Source: Brevundimonas bacteroides DSM 4726 (lineage in GTDB: Bacteria; Pseudomonadota; Alphaproteobacteria; Caulobacterales; Caulobacteraceae). Taken from it: a stretch of DNA of 64,000 nucleotides. The DNA lies in NCBI RefSeq assembly GCF_000701445.1, contig NZ_JNIX01000010.1, forward strand, positions 186,001 to 250,000, in the 5' to 3' direction. Positions 38,089 to 46,438 of this stretch are shown in pieces. The notes beneath the pieces are model-generated. The model saw only the letters and a program-made list of their open reading frames with translations, did not search any database and was not told the origin of the DNA. Position numbers and translations under genes: made by a program. The first letter of the stretch is position 1. Each line of letters opens with the position of its first letter.

Positions 38089-38108
38089 TGGTCACCATAT
38101 GGTCACCA
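38089..38108. repeat. short direct repeat near the left island edge
   Basis: TGGTCACCA occurs twice, at 38089 and 38100, separated by two bases, about 80 bases inside the putative left attachment site. Such spaced repeats can be integrase arm sites, but I have no further support. Confidence 0.3.
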
Positions 38109-38212
38109 CGGCGACGGAAATCGGCAGCCATCTCCGGCACCTCCGAGAGGCTAGCAGAAGTCGGCGGCGAAGTCGCCCGATCGTCTGAAATGCGCCAGAA
38201 GCGCGGGACGGA

Positions 38213-38646
38213 CTGCGCATCCCAGAAGACGCCGGAGCTAAGCGTCGAATAGAGGCTGCGGCCGTCCGTGAGCACCAGGAGCTTGTTGGAGGTCTCGAAG
38301 CCGTTGAAGCCGCGCGCGGAGATCGCATTGTCCACGGCATTCATGCGCTGGACATCGAGGTTGGGTGCCAGCGGCAGGACTTCCGGCAGGCTCGCCGCCC
38401 CGACCGTCGGATATCGTCCCGACTGACCACGAAGACCGCCGCGGCCGCCGCCGACAGCGGTTTCGGTCGGCGCGAAACCGACGTCACTTCGACCTGAGCC
38501 AGTTCTTCCAGCGACAGACGGCTGAGATCGGGATCATCGGGCTCCGGGCTCTAAACGTCGGCCCACGCGACCGGGGCGCTGACCGTGCTGATCACCGCCG
38601 CGAGGATCAGACGCCCTGCGGCGGATGACCTTCCCTTTTTCTCCAA
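38213..38646 (-). pseudogene. TonB-dependent receptor remnant
   Basis: From a TTG at 38646 the translation gives a signal peptide ending SAPVAWADV, then an in-frame TAG (38551-38553). Reading on gives LSLEELAQVEVTSVSRRPK and VVSRDDIRRSG, a one-base frameshift near 38400, then the plug segment ISARGFNGFETSNKLLVL, TDGRSLYSTLSSGVFWDAQ. Homology stops at about 38213, leaving no barrel. This is the N-terminal quarter of an iron-complex-type receptor with stop, frameshift and truncation. Confidence 0.75.
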
Positions 38647-38705
38647 CTCGCCCTCTCTCGATGCTGCCGATCTCTTCCGGTCGACTTGGCGGTCACTGCA
38701 ACGCT

Positions 38706-38947
38706 TCAACGATCCCGCGGTTCGCCTGGAGTGAAGTTTCGCCGCTCCCCAACCGACGGCTGACTGTCGCCACGCAGGCAAAACAGCTCCCGCGCGTCAT
38801 GGTGAACCTCGACGTGGGTGAAGTCCCGACCGAGCATCAGTCGGAGCTCGGCGAGATGGCGAGCCTCCTCCTCATCCCGCGCCTGCAGGGATTCCAGCAC
38901 CGGTTCGACCGCCAGGCCGTCATGCAGTCGAAGACAAAAGTCGGCAT
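38706..38947 (-). pseudogene. frameshifted small DUF6894-like gene
   Basis: ATG at 38947 has GGAG 8 bases upstream and starts MPTFVFDCMT. After about ten codons the coding signal moves frame and continues DGLAVEPVLESLQARDEEEA, RHLAELRLMLGRDF and VEVHHDARELFCLRGD to a stop at 38706. The span is 242 bases, not a multiple of three. The rejoined protein resembles DUF6894, like the intact gene at 59161-59391. A GGAAC-N17-CATT sequence (39014 back to 38989) may be its promoter. A sequencing error is possible. Confidence 0.5.
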
Positions 38948-39093
38948 GACGCGCTCCGCCACGGTATCTCCCTCTCTCCGTCGGCGTTAATGCAAAGCTC
39001 CGATCGGGAGTTCCTGACTTCCGCTGCCGGGTCGCCGCGAATGTCGGGTTTCGGACACATCCCCAATGTCCGCAGCGTCCTTGCCGTCGATCA

Positions 39094-39118
39094 GGAACAG
39101 CGTTTCGTTCAGCGGGTT
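39094..39118 (+). promoter_or_regulatory. EcfG/SigT-type stress promoter before DUF4142 gene
   Basis: GGAAC (39094-39098), 16-base spacer, GGTT (39115-39118), ending 47 bases before the DUF4142 start. The form matches the alphaproteobacterial general-stress consensus GGAAC-N16/17-CGTT except for G instead of C at the first -10 base. Confidence 0.55.
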
Positions 39119-39165
39119 GGTGGCCGAGTGGCGGCCCATCCGCCGTCTGATTCCCGGAGGATCCG

Positions 39166-39741
39166 ATGAAGATGAATTTGATGCTGGCCAGTGCGGCGTG
39201 CCTTGGCCTTCTTGCGGCGTGCAATCAGCCGGAGGACACCAACCCGGTCGATGCCGCCCAGGACGCTGCCTCTGCCCCGGTCGGTCAGATGTCTGCGGCG
39301 ACCATGGGTTCGAACATGGCGAGCGCCTACGTTCCGAACGCAGCCATGGGCGACATGTACGAGATCATGGCAGCCGACATTGCGCTGGAGCGGACACAGT
39401 CCGCCGAGGTGCGCGAGCTCGCCCAGATGATCAAGACCGACCACACTGCTGCCAGCGAGCGGTTCAAGCCGATCGCCGCCGCCGAGGCTGGGGACGTGAC
39501 CCTGCCCACCGAGCTCGACGAGCGCCGTCAGGGGCTGATCGACAACCTGCGCAGCGCGCCCGCCGAGGGATTCGATCAGGTCTATCTGGCCCAGCAGGTC
39601 GCGGCGCACCAGGAAGCCGTGACCTTGCACCGCGGGTTCTCGGACAACGCCGACGCGCCAAGGCTGGCGGAGCATGCCCGGACCGTTCTACCGCGCATCG
39701 AGGCGCACCTGCAGATGGCCGAGCAGATGGCGGGCGAGTAA
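39166..39741 (+). CDS. DUF4142 lipoprotein
   Basis: 191 residues with lipobox GLLAAC. After a low-complexity linker, the DUF4142 helical-bundle domain (about 60-190) has YEIMAADIALERTQSAEVRELAQMIKTDHTAASERF and C-terminal HRGFSDNADAPRLAEHARTVLPRIEAHLQMA, a ferritin-like bundle. Family members are periplasmic or outer-membrane-linked and often stress-induced. The GH65-like gene follows after 24 bases. The stress-type promoter upstream agrees with this. Confidence 0.88.
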   Translation: MKMNLMLASAACLGLLAACNQPEDTNPVDAAQDAASAPVGQMSAATMGSNMASAYVPNAAMGDMYEIMAADIALERTQSAEVRELAQMIKTDHTAASERFKPIAAAEAGDVTLPTELDERRQGLIDNLRSAPAEGFDQVYLAQQVAAHQEAVTLHRGFSDNADAPRLAEHARTVLPRIEAHLQMAEQMAGE

Positions 39742-39765
39742 ACGAAAGGTGGCGGCGGGTCGGCT

Positions 39766-41829
39766 GTGAAACCCCTCAACCCGCCGCCGGAGACCGGCCC
39801 GCGAAATGGCGCGCGTCCGGCCTACGTCGGCAACGGCGTGATCGGACTGCGGGTGCGCGAGGTGCCCCTGGTCGCCGGTATAATGCTAGTCAGCGGCTTC
39901 GCCGGGGATCCTCCGAACCGCCGCATTGAGGCGGCCGTGCCGTGCCCCTATCCCCTTGCCGGCGATCTGTCCGTCGACGGCGTCTGGCTGAGCGACCAGC
40001 CATGGGCGGTTTCGCGTCTGCGGCAGACCTACGACTTCGCGACCGGCGAGCTGACCTCCTCCTGCGTCTTCAAGGCGTTGGGAAAGGCGGTGTCCGTCGA
40101 GGTTCTGACCTTGGCCAGCCGCACCGCGCCTTCGCTCGTCCTGCAGCAGGTGACCCTGACCCCTCGTCAGCCGATGACACTGGGTATCCGCGCCATGGTG
40201 GACACTCGCGGAGTTCGCGGAACCATCCTGGATCGTCGCACGGATACGCCCGGCGAAGACGAGCCCGCGTGCGACGGCGCGCTTCTCTGGGAAAGCGAAG
40301 GCGGGCTCAGTCGCTGCGGCATTGCGCTCGTGACGGCAATCGACCGACCCGCAGAACGCCAGTCCCGACCAGAGGATCGGCTTGGACCGCTGATCAGCGA
40401 ATATGAGTTCGAGGCGGCGGCGGACGAACCGCTGGTCCTGAGGCAGATCGCGGCGCTCGTGCCGTCCGTCATGCATGCGCGCCCCCATGAGGAAGCGGTG
40501 CGGCGCGTGGCGAGGGGCGCGAAATCGGGCCTCGAAACCCTTCGCGAGAGAAACCGCGCGGCCTGGTCTGAGCTCTGGAAGGGTCGGATCACGGTGCATG
40601 GCGCAGAGCCGGCGCATCAGGCTCTGATCGACGCGGCGGCCTTCTACCTGATGACCTCGACCCACGCGGCGTCACCCGCAGCGACCTCGATCTTCGGTCT
40701 CGCCACCTGGCACGACTACCACCACTACTACGGCCATGTGATGTGGGATCTGGACGCCTTCTGCGTGCCGCCGCTCGTGCTTCTGCAACCCGACGCAGCG
40801 CGGGCGATCCTGGATTTCCGCAGCGACGGAATGGAGGCCGCCGGGCGGACGGCGAAGCTTTCGGCGCGCGACGGTCTGCAGTTCCCGTGGGAAGTCGGAC
40901 CGTTCACGCGTGATGAGGCCGCGCCCGGCGACGGGTCGGCGCCCGCCCACGAGGATCATGTATCGCTGCATGTGGCGCGCGCATTTTCGCTCTATGCGGA
41001 TGTCACCGGCGATGAGGCCTTTTTGCGGGACCAGGCGTGGCCGGTCCTGAAAGGGGTGTCGGACTGGGTGGTCAGTCGTTTGACGCGCACCGACCGAGGG
41101 TTCGAGCTGCTCCGCGCCAATGGACCTGCCGAGGTTCCGGACCCGCCCGACAACGACGCCTTTACCCTGATGGCGGCGGGTGATGTTCTGCGACGGGCGA
41201 TCCGCGCCGGTGAACGGCTGGGCCTGCCGGTCGCCGAGGCGTGGCGGGAGGTCGAAGCCGGTCTGTATCTGCCCCGGCGGTCCGATGGTGTGATCGCGAC
41301 CCACGACCACTTTCGCATCGACGAACCCAAGGGAGCCACCCCCTCGGTCCTGGCGGGCCTTTTCCCCTACGACCACCCGCTCTCGGAAGACGCGCGCCGG
41401 CGGACGCTGGCCTTCTACCTCGAGCACTGGCCGGAGTACGTTGGATCTCCGATGCTGCCGGCCCTCTACCCCGTCTGGGCCGCCATGACCGGCGACCGCG
41501 CTCTCGCTTTGAAACTCTTCGAGGAGGGCTATGCGGCCTACGACAGCGGCCGGTTTCATCAGTGCCTCGAATACCGGCCGGATCATCCGGACAGCGCGGT
41601 CGAGGCCGGGCCCTTCTTCGCCAATCTGGGAGGAATGCTGCTGGGTCTGCTGTTCGGCCTGACGGGGATCGTGGCCGACGACGGGGACCCCGCCGGCTGG
41701 CCCCGCAGGCCGATCGTCCTGCCCGAAGGCTGGACGAGCATCGAGGTCGAGCGCATCTGGATCCGGGGGCGGCCCGCCCGGCTTGCAGCGCGACAGGGCG
41801 CGCCGTCGGCCGAGATCAGCTTCCTGTGA
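39766..41829 (+). CDS. GH65-like glycoside hydrolase
   Basis: 687 residues from GTG. N-terminal beta-sandwich (to about 270), linker helices, then an (alpha/alpha)6 barrel with YYGHVMWDLDAFCVPPLVLLQP, the tell-tale motif of the acid-trehalase and glucosylgalactosyl-hydroxylysine glucosidase branch of GH65. No signal peptide, so likely cytosolic. It would cleave an alpha-glucoside such as trehalose or kojibiose; trehalose turnover would suit a stress island, but this is inference. It overlaps the convergent hydrolase stop by 14 bases. Confidence 0.82.
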   Translation: MKPLNPPPETGPRNGARPAYVGNGVIGLRVREVPLVAGIMLVSGFAGDPPNRRIEAAVPCPYPLAGDLSVDGVWLSDQPWAVSRLRQTYDFATGELTSSCVFKALGKAVSVEVLTLASRTAPSLVLQQVTLTPRQPMTLGIRAMVDTRGVRGTILDRRTDTPGEDEPACDGALLWESEGGLSRCGIALVTAIDRPAERQSRPEDRLGPLISEYEFEAAADEPLVLRQIAALVPSVMHARPHEEAVRRVARGAKSGLETLRERNRAAWSELWKGRITVHGAEPAHQALIDAAAFYLMTSTHAASPAATSIFGLATWHDYHHYYGHVMWDLDAFCVPPLVLLQPDAARAILDFRSDGMEAAGRTAKLSARDGLQFPWEVGPFTRDEAAPGDGSAPAHEDHVSLHVARAFSLYADVTGDEAFLRDQAWPVLKGVSDWVVSRLTRTDRGFELLRANGPAEVPDPPDNDAFTLMAAGDVLRRAIRAGERLGLPVAEAWREVEAGLYLPRRSDGVIATHDHFRIDEPKGATPSVLAGLFPYDHPLSEDARRRTLAFYLEHWPEYVGSPMLPALYPVWAAMTGDRALALKLFEEGYAAYDSGRFHQCLEYRPDHPDSAVEAGPFFANLGGMLLGLLFGLTGIVADDGDPAGWPRRPIVLPEGWTSIEVERIWIRGRPARLAARQGAPSAEISFL

Positions 41830-42961
41830 CGCGCGGATCGCTGCGAAGCGACTGTGCGAAGCGGCGGATCTCGGACGTGTAAATGTCGCCCTGCTCCAGG
41901 AAGCCCATGTGGTTCGCCTTGCGGACCTCTTCGAACCGCGCGCCCGGGACGCTCGCAGCGATGCATCGACCGGCTTCCGGTTTGGTTACGATGTCCCGCT
42001 GGCCGCCGATCACGAGCGTCGGGATGGGCAGCCGGGACAGGGCATCGCGAGCGTCCCATTCGAACATGGCGAGATTGCCCCGAGCCTGCACGCCGGGGCG
42101 GTTACGCGTGGCCAGCCGCGCCACCAGATCGAGCTGAGCGCGCGTCACCTCCGGGCCGAACCCCATGCGCTGCGCGAGGTGCGCCATGCCGCTGAGGTAG
42201 CTCTGCCAGGCGGACAGCCAGGCCAGGGGCTCGAGCACGATGACCAGCCACATCAGCGGGATCAGGACCGGAATGCGAAGCGCCTGAAACAGGGGGCTCC
42301 AGATCATGGTCCGCAGGGGGTTGATGTCGGTGGTGTTCAGAAGAACGACCCCCACGACCTCGCGGCCGAACAGCTCCGGGTGGTCCCGAGCCAGGGTCTG
42401 GATGGTCATGCCCCCGATGCTGTGGCCGATCAGGATGACGGGCCGGCCCGTGCCGAGAACCAGATGCCTCAGATTGGCGGCGAAGGCCTCAAGGCTCACG
42501 CCCTGGGGGCCTGCGGACTTCGAGCGGCCGAGCCCGGGCAGATCCCAGCTGAGAATGGCGTGCTCGTTCTTGAGCGCCTGTCTGGCGTCGTTCCAGACCG
42601 TGCTGTCCAGCCCCCAGCCGTGCGTGAAGAGCAGCATAGGGCCGGGACCTGAGCCGATCTTCTCGACATACAGACTGGCCCCGTCGACAACCGGCAGGTT
42701 GACGCCTTCCCGGCGAAGGTCCGGCACTGGCCCGGCGTCACGGCGCGCAAGAAGGGGCAGGACCAGCGCGCGTCCAAAGACCGAGAAAGCGAGCAGACCG
42801 AGGCTTGCCCAGAGCCGCCAGTCCTCGCGGATGCGCTCCACGCCCGTCGGGGTCTGGACCAGGTCGCCCGCGTACCAGGACCAGCCGAGCCAGGCTCCCG
42901 TTCCCAGGATGGCCAGCGACGCCAGATTGAGCAGGATGGCGAAGACAAAGATGGGAACCAT
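41816..42961 (-). CDS. membrane-anchored alpha/beta hydrolase
   Basis: 381 residues from MVPIFVFAILL; the longer frame to 43006 is not needed. Two N-terminal hydrophobic helices (to about 80) precede an alpha/beta hydrolase fold: oxyanion FTHGWGLDSTVW, nucleophile Ser in IGHSIGGM, acid in GGQRDIVTKPEAG, and His in KANHMGFLEQG. A cap domain region (about 220-300) is hydrophobic, suggesting lipid-like substrates. The exact reaction is unknown. Confidence 0.85.
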   Translation of the reverse strand: MVPIFVFAILLNLASLAILGTGAWLGWSWYAGDLVQTPTGVERIREDWRLWASLGLLAFSVFGRALVLPLLARRDAGPVPDLRREGVNLPVVDGASLYVEKIGSGPGPMLLFTHGWGLDSTVWNDARQALKNEHAILSWDLPGLGRSKSAGPQGVSLEAFAANLRHLVLGTGRPVILIGHSIGGMTIQTLARDHPELFGREVVGVVLLNTTDINPLRTMIWSPLFQALRIPVLIPLMWLVIVLEPLAWLSAWQSYLSGMAHLAQRMGFGPEVTRAQLDLVARLATRNRPGVQARGNLAMFEWDARDALSRLPIPTLVIGGQRDIVTKPEAGRCIAASVPGARFEEVRKANHMGFLEQGDIYTSEIRRFAQSLRSDPRVTGS

Positions 42962-43115
42962 GAGAGCGCCTTGAGTGCGCGCGGCGCATGCCGGGAAGGC
43001 GGGCAATGCGCACGCGCGCAGCCGCCTCCGACGGCGAAGTCCGCTGCGGGAGCGGCTTCAAGCGGGTAGGCGCAAAGGGCGTTCCGAATGTCGGGTCGCG
43101 GTCTCTCTCTCGTCC

Positions 43116-43676
43116 TCAGAGCGGTCGGCTGAGAAAGGGCGATCCGACCTCGCCGAAGCGCCAGAGCCTTTCGACCGCGCGGGCGATGCCGACGCGGGCG
43201 CCCCGTCCAACTGAAGCCGTCCTCTCGGGGGCCTCAAGCATCACCCCGGCTTCGTTCAAAGGCCGATGATTGAACGCCATCGTCACGGCGAGCGCCTGGC
43301 AAAGCCGGCCCGGGCCAGACGCGAGCTGAACCAGACGATCGGTGCCACGGCGTCGACGCATGAGGTCCAGACCGGCTGTCGGCCGCAAGGCCCGGATAAG
43401 GACCGCCGCGCCTGTTCCAGGCGGTCCGCACACGATGTTGAGACACAGATGGAGGCCGTAGATGCGGTAGACATAGAAATGGCCGGGCGGACCGAACATG
43501 GCGGCGTTTCGTGCCGTCATCCCGCGGTGGCTGTGCGAGGCGGGATCATCGGCGTCATAGGCCTCGGTCTCGACGATGACGCCGCCGACGCCATCGACCG
43601 TCAGCCGCGCCCCGACCAGGTCGTGCGCGACGTCCGGCGCGCGTCGATCGAAGAAATCGGTCGAAAACTGCGTCAA
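43116..43676 (-). CDS. 3-methyladenine DNA glycosylase (AAG/MPG family)
   Basis: 186 residues from a TTG start (LTQFSTDFF). Catalytic Glu in VIVETEAY, the segment DPASHSHRGMTARNAAMFGP and YVYRIYGLHLCLNIV are signatures of the mammalian-type AAG family that removes alkylated purines. It is distinct from the AlkA/HhH enzyme at the right edge of the window. No RBS of quality is visible. It may belong to the stress module. Confidence 0.9.
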   Translation of the reverse strand: MTQFSTDFFDRRAPDVAHDLVGARLTVDGVGGVIVETEAYDADDPASHSHRGMTARNAAMFGPPGHFYVYRIYGLHLCLNIVCGPPGTGAAVLIRALRPTAGLDLMRRRRGTDRLVQLASGPGRLCQALAVTMAFNHRPLNEAGVMLEAPERTASVGRGARVGIARAVERLWRFGEVGSPFLSRPL

Positions 43677-43745
43677 TGCCGACGGTGCGCCGCCGCATCT
43701 GCGCGGCGCGTGCGGTCCTGGCCTTGAGTCGGGTTGTCGCCGCTC

Positions 43746-43771
43746 GGAACAGGTGCCGATGGCGCAGGGTT
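43746..43771 (+). promoter_or_regulatory. EcfG/SigT-type stress promoter before microprotein
   Basis: GGAAC (43746-43750), 17-base spacer, GGTT (43768-43771), ending 27 bases before the microprotein ATG. Position and spacing fit the general-stress sigma consensus. Confidence 0.55.
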
Positions 43772-43798
43772 GGCTCGGAGCACTGCAGGAGAATGCTC

Positions 43799-43876
43799 AT
43801 GACCTCCATGGCGCTTTGGCTCTGGATCATCCTGGCCCCCCTGGCCTTCATCCTCGTGATGTCGGCGAAACGATAG
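43799..43876 (+). CDS. 25-residue hydrophobic microprotein
   Basis: Too short for ordinary gene calling. AGGAG lies exactly 7 bases before the ATG. The product is MTSMALWLWIILAPLAFILV followed by MSAKR: one membrane helix with a basic C-terminus. An ATG two codons upstream is less well spaced. A stress-type promoter sits 27 bases upstream and a strong GC hairpin follows at 43893. Single-helix stress peptides often bind membrane enzymes; a role here is inference. Confidence 0.55.
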   Translation: MTSMALWLWIILAPLAFILVMSAKR

Positions 43877-43892
43877 GCCGGGCTCCAGGACC

Positions 43893-43919
43893 GGGGCGGG
43901 AGGAGACCCCTCCTGCCCC
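43893..43919 (+). terminator. GC hairpin after the microprotein gene
   Basis: Stem GGGGCGGGAGG / CCTCCTGCCCC (one mismatch-type bulge) with a short loop, 17 bases after the microprotein stop. There is no T tract, so termination strength is uncertain. Confidence 0.4.
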
Positions 43920-44146
43920 TCGTCCGCGTCGGCGGCCGGGTCCTGGCTCGGCCCTCGGTCCGGCTGCCCCCCTGCGGTGACGGCGTGTTCGATGCGACCC
44001 GCTTCGACTTCGGTTCGGGCGAAGACCTCTTCCTGGCCGCTCTCAAGGAGCTCGCTCTCAGCTCCGCCCAACCCGCCCTGAATGAGTCCTGACGTCGGGT
44101 GTTTCTGGTCGGGAGCCTGGGCCATGGAGCCCCAACGCTGCCTCAG

Positions 44147-44175
44147 CCGAAAGCAGCCGGAGTGTCGGCTTTCGG
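44147..44175 (-). terminator. hairpin downstream of alpha/beta hydrolase
   Basis: CCGAAAGC...CCG pairs with CGG...CTTTCGG around a 6-base loop, 14 bases past the stop of the minus-strand hydrolase. No T tract is present. Confidence 0.4.
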
Positions 44176-44188
44176 TCGTTCAGCCTCG

Positions 44189-45079
44189 CTAGGCGATCCG
44201 TCGCATCCCGACCTGGATGGCGACGTCGACCGACACGACAGCGTCGAGCACGGCCGCGGGCTCGAAATGATGCATCAGATGCCCGGCCGGTATGGAGCGC
44301 ACGGCACAGGTTGGCAGGCGGCTGTCGAGCCAGCGGGCGTGAGCTTTTGAATCGATGACGCGATCGTCCGGGTCCATCAGAACCAGGGTAGGGATCGACA
44401 GGCGCTTGAGCTGGGTGCGCAAGCCGATCATATCGGCGTTGAATCCGCGCAGCTCCGCCGCCATTGCGCTCACGGCGCTGGGTTGGGCCATGCGCCGCCA
44501 GGGAAAGGCTCTCGGATCCGGCATCGCCTGTCCCCGATGAAGGGCGGCCCTGACCATGGACCGACCCAGCGTGGGCGCGACGGTGGGCAGCAGCCGTCGG
44601 ATCGAGGGGCCGATGATCGGCGCCGTGGCCGCACGGAGACCGAGGGCCGCCCTGGGCCGGGTCGGACGGCAGAAGGGGCTGATCAGAACCAGGCCCGCGA
44701 CGCGGTCTCCGCCCCGTCGCGCAAGATGCAACGCCGGGGCGGCGCCGGCCGAGTGGGCGATGACGATCGCGTCCCTGACCCGCAGCCGAGCCAGAGTGCG
44801 CTCCAGAGCGCGCGCCTGGGCGTCTGGTCCCATCGCACCGCTGGATGCCGCCTCGCTGCCGCCATAGCCGGGCCGGTCGATGGCGGTGACCCGGAAGCCC
44901 GCATCGACCAGGGGTTCGGCCAGCGGGTGGAAGATCTCGTCCGCGAGACTGGCGAGGCCGTGCAGCAGCACGACCGGGCGACCGGTCGTGCCCTGCTGGA
45001 CCACCCGCTGGCGGCATCGCGGCGGTCCGACGCGACGAACGCGCCGCCGCGGTGCTGGAGAGGAGGGATGGCGGGACAT
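44189..45079 (-). CDS. alpha/beta hydrolase
   Basis: 296 residues from MSRHPSS; a GTG four codons upstream is possible. A basic N-terminus, then the hydrolase fold: VVLLHGLASLADEIF, nucleophile Ser in IAHSAGAAPAL, Asp in LMDPDDRVIDS and His in IPAGHLMHHF. No signal peptide. Substrate unknown. It is separate from the other hydrolase of the island at 41816, to which it shows only fold-level resemblance. Confidence 0.85.
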   Translation of the reverse strand: MSRHPSSPAPRRRVRRVGPPRCRQRVVQQGTTGRPVVLLHGLASLADEIFHPLAEPLVDAGFRVTAIDRPGYGGSEAASSGAMGPDAQARALERTLARLRVRDAIVIAHSAGAAPALHLARRGGDRVAGLVLISPFCRPTRPRAALGLRAATAPIIGPSIRRLLPTVAPTLGRSMVRAALHRGQAMPDPRAFPWRRMAQPSAVSAMAAELRGFNADMIGLRTQLKRLSIPTLVLMDPDDRVIDSKAHARWLDSRLPTCAVRSIPAGHLMHHFEPAAVLDAVVSVDVAIQVGMRRIA

Positions 45080-45118
45080 GGCGATGACCACAGAAGACTG
45101 TTGAGGGTGGATCGGGGA

Positions 45119-45298
45119 TCAGCCGGCCGGCGGTGTCTTGAACGTGTCGCCGACCTCCGTCGCGTCCGGCCCGTCGGGTCCCGCCGCACGGCGTCCCTGC
45201 CGGCTGGTGCGCTTGACCGCTTCGTCCGGGGTGCTCGCGTCCGGCTTGCCCGCAGGAATGGCGCCGTTGCGTTCGCGGCCTTTGGTCTGATCGGTCAT
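45119..45298 (-). CDS. small hydrophilic protein, 59 residues
   Basis: MTDQTKGRERNGAIPAGKPD followed by a Lys/Arg/Asp/Pro-rich, probably disordered chain ending DTFKTPPAG. GGAG lies 6 bases before the ATG, and codon use is regular, so I take it as real. A near-match stress promoter (CGAAC-N16-CGTT on the minus strand) lies just upstream. It is divergent from the DUF6766 gene. Function unknown. Confidence 0.6.
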   Translation of the reverse strand: MTDQTKGRERNGAIPAGKPDASTPDEAVKRTSRQGRRAAGPDGPDATEVGDTFKTPPAG

Positions 45299-45439
45299 GG
45301 CGGTCTCCGATTTACTGTGCTGGGAACGGCGAACGCGGCGGCCTGCCTTCCGTTCGCCAGAGACCGGCAGTGGCGTCGATCCAACCCCGGCAACGGAGTC
45401 CGGGAGCGCGGCGTTCGACCGCCGAGAGGAGCCCTGGCC

Positions 45440-45862
45440 ATGAAGAAATACGCCTATGCCTGGATCACCCTGGCCTTTTTCGCCATCTCGTTTGGTCTGC
45501 ACTGGATGTTCGGCTGGATGTCCTATGTCGAGGAGGCGACACAGCACGGACAGACGCCGACGCTCGGGCCCTGGCTGACAGAGATGGGCCGCGACACCTT
45601 CGAGAACTGGCAGTCGGAGTTCCTGCAGCTGCTGTGGCAGGTCGTGGGTCTGGCCTACTTCCTGTATGTCGGATCGCCGTCGTCCAAGGAGAACGACGAC
45701 CGGCTGGAGGCCAAGATCGACGCCCTTCTGGAACTGGTCGGACGCGAGCGCGGTATCGCCCTGATCGAGGAGATCGACGAGACGCATCTGCGTCACGGGG
45801 GGCATGCTTCGATCCACCAGCACCCGCCCTACCACGCGGCAGGCACCCTGGGTCGAACGTGA
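45440..45862 (+). CDS. DUF6766 family membrane protein
   Basis: 140 residues with two membrane segments (YAWITLAFFAISFGLHWMFGW and LLWQVVGLAYFLYVG) separated by RDTFENWQSEFLQ, a distinctive DUF6766 stretch, and a charged C-terminal tail with LEAKIDALLELVGRERG. Usually found in stress- or persister-linked accessory regions of alphaproteobacteria. Its stop overlaps the GTG of the PncC gene (GTGA), so the two are translated together. Confidence 0.82.
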   Translation: MKKYAYAWITLAFFAISFGLHWMFGWMSYVEEATQHGQTPTLGPWLTEMGRDTFENWQSEFLQLLWQVVGLAYFLYVGSPSSKENDDRLEAKIDALLELVGRERGIALIEEIDETHLRHGGHASIHQHPPYHAAGTLGRT

Positions 45863-46371
45863 GCGAGACCCTGTCGGCCAGTCTTCCGTCCGATCTCGAA
45901 GCGCGGATCACGCGGGTGCTCCAGAACCTGTGCGATCGCAACCTGACCGTCGCCACGGTCGAGAGCTGCACGGGCGGTCTGATCGCCTCGGTCCTGACCG
46001 ACGTCGAAGGCTGCGGCCATGCCTTCGAGCGCGGGTTCATCACCTATAGCGAGGCCGCCAAGATCGAGGATGTCGACGTGCCCGCGGCGCTGATCGAGGC
46101 CCACACGGCGGTGTCGGCCGAGGTCGCCGAGGCGATGGCCCGGGGTGGTCTTCGCCGATCCACCGCCGACCTGGCCCTGTCGGTGACCGGCTATGCGGGA
46201 CCGGCCGGCGATGGCACCGAGGAAGGTCTCGTCCATCTCGCGCTCGCCAGACGGGAGGGGGGCGTCGTCTGCGCCGAACGCCACTTCGGCGCCATCGGGC
46301 GCGGCGGCGTGCGAATGGCGACCCTGGAGGCCGCGGTCGATCTGGTGGAATCGGCCCTCAACCAGGCTTGA
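45859..46371 (+). CDS. pncC: CinA C-terminal-domain protein (NMN amidohydrolase, PncC type)
   Basis: 170 residues from GTG. Single CinA_C domain: TVATVESCTGGLIASVLTDV, GFITYSEAAKI, and LALSVTGYAGPAG. PncC hydrolyses nicotinamide mononucleotide to recycle pyridine nucleotides. There is no N-terminal molybdopterin-binding domain, so this is not full-length CinA. It is coupled to the DUF6766 gene by a 4-base overlap. Confidence 0.88.
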   Translation: MSETLSASLPSDLEARITRVLQNLCDRNLTVATVESCTGGLIASVLTDVEGCGHAFERGFITYSEAAKIEDVDVPAALIEAHTAVSAEVAEAMARGGLRRSTADLALSVTGYAGPAGDGTEEGLVHLALARREGGVVCAERHFGAIGRGGVRMATLEAAVDLVESALNQA

Positions 46372-46377
46372 CCTTAC

Positions 46378-46402
46378 GGAACAGCGGTCGCCGTCGGGCG
46401 TC
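46378..46402 (+). promoter_or_regulatory. EcfG/SigT-type stress promoter before hemerythrin gene
   Basis: GGAAC (46378-46382), 16-base spacer, CGTC (46399-46402), one base off the CGTT consensus, ending 36 bases before the ATG of the hemerythrin-domain gene. Confidence 0.5.
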
Positions 46403-46438
46403 TCTTCTCGACCCCCACAGTCTCAGGAGCCTCTCCCC

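Larger units (their letters stand above)
43877..44188. other. non-coding gap with two hairpins
   Basis: No credible gene in 312 bases. It contains the hairpins described at 43893 and 44147 and otherwise GC-rich sequence whose open frames lack start signals and family resemblance. Confidence 0.5.

Noticed and set aside
45320..45350. Near-match stress promoter CGAAC-N16-CGTT before the 59-residue gene
   Set aside because: One mismatch in the -35 core; kept as a remark in that gene's entry but not listed as a promoter.
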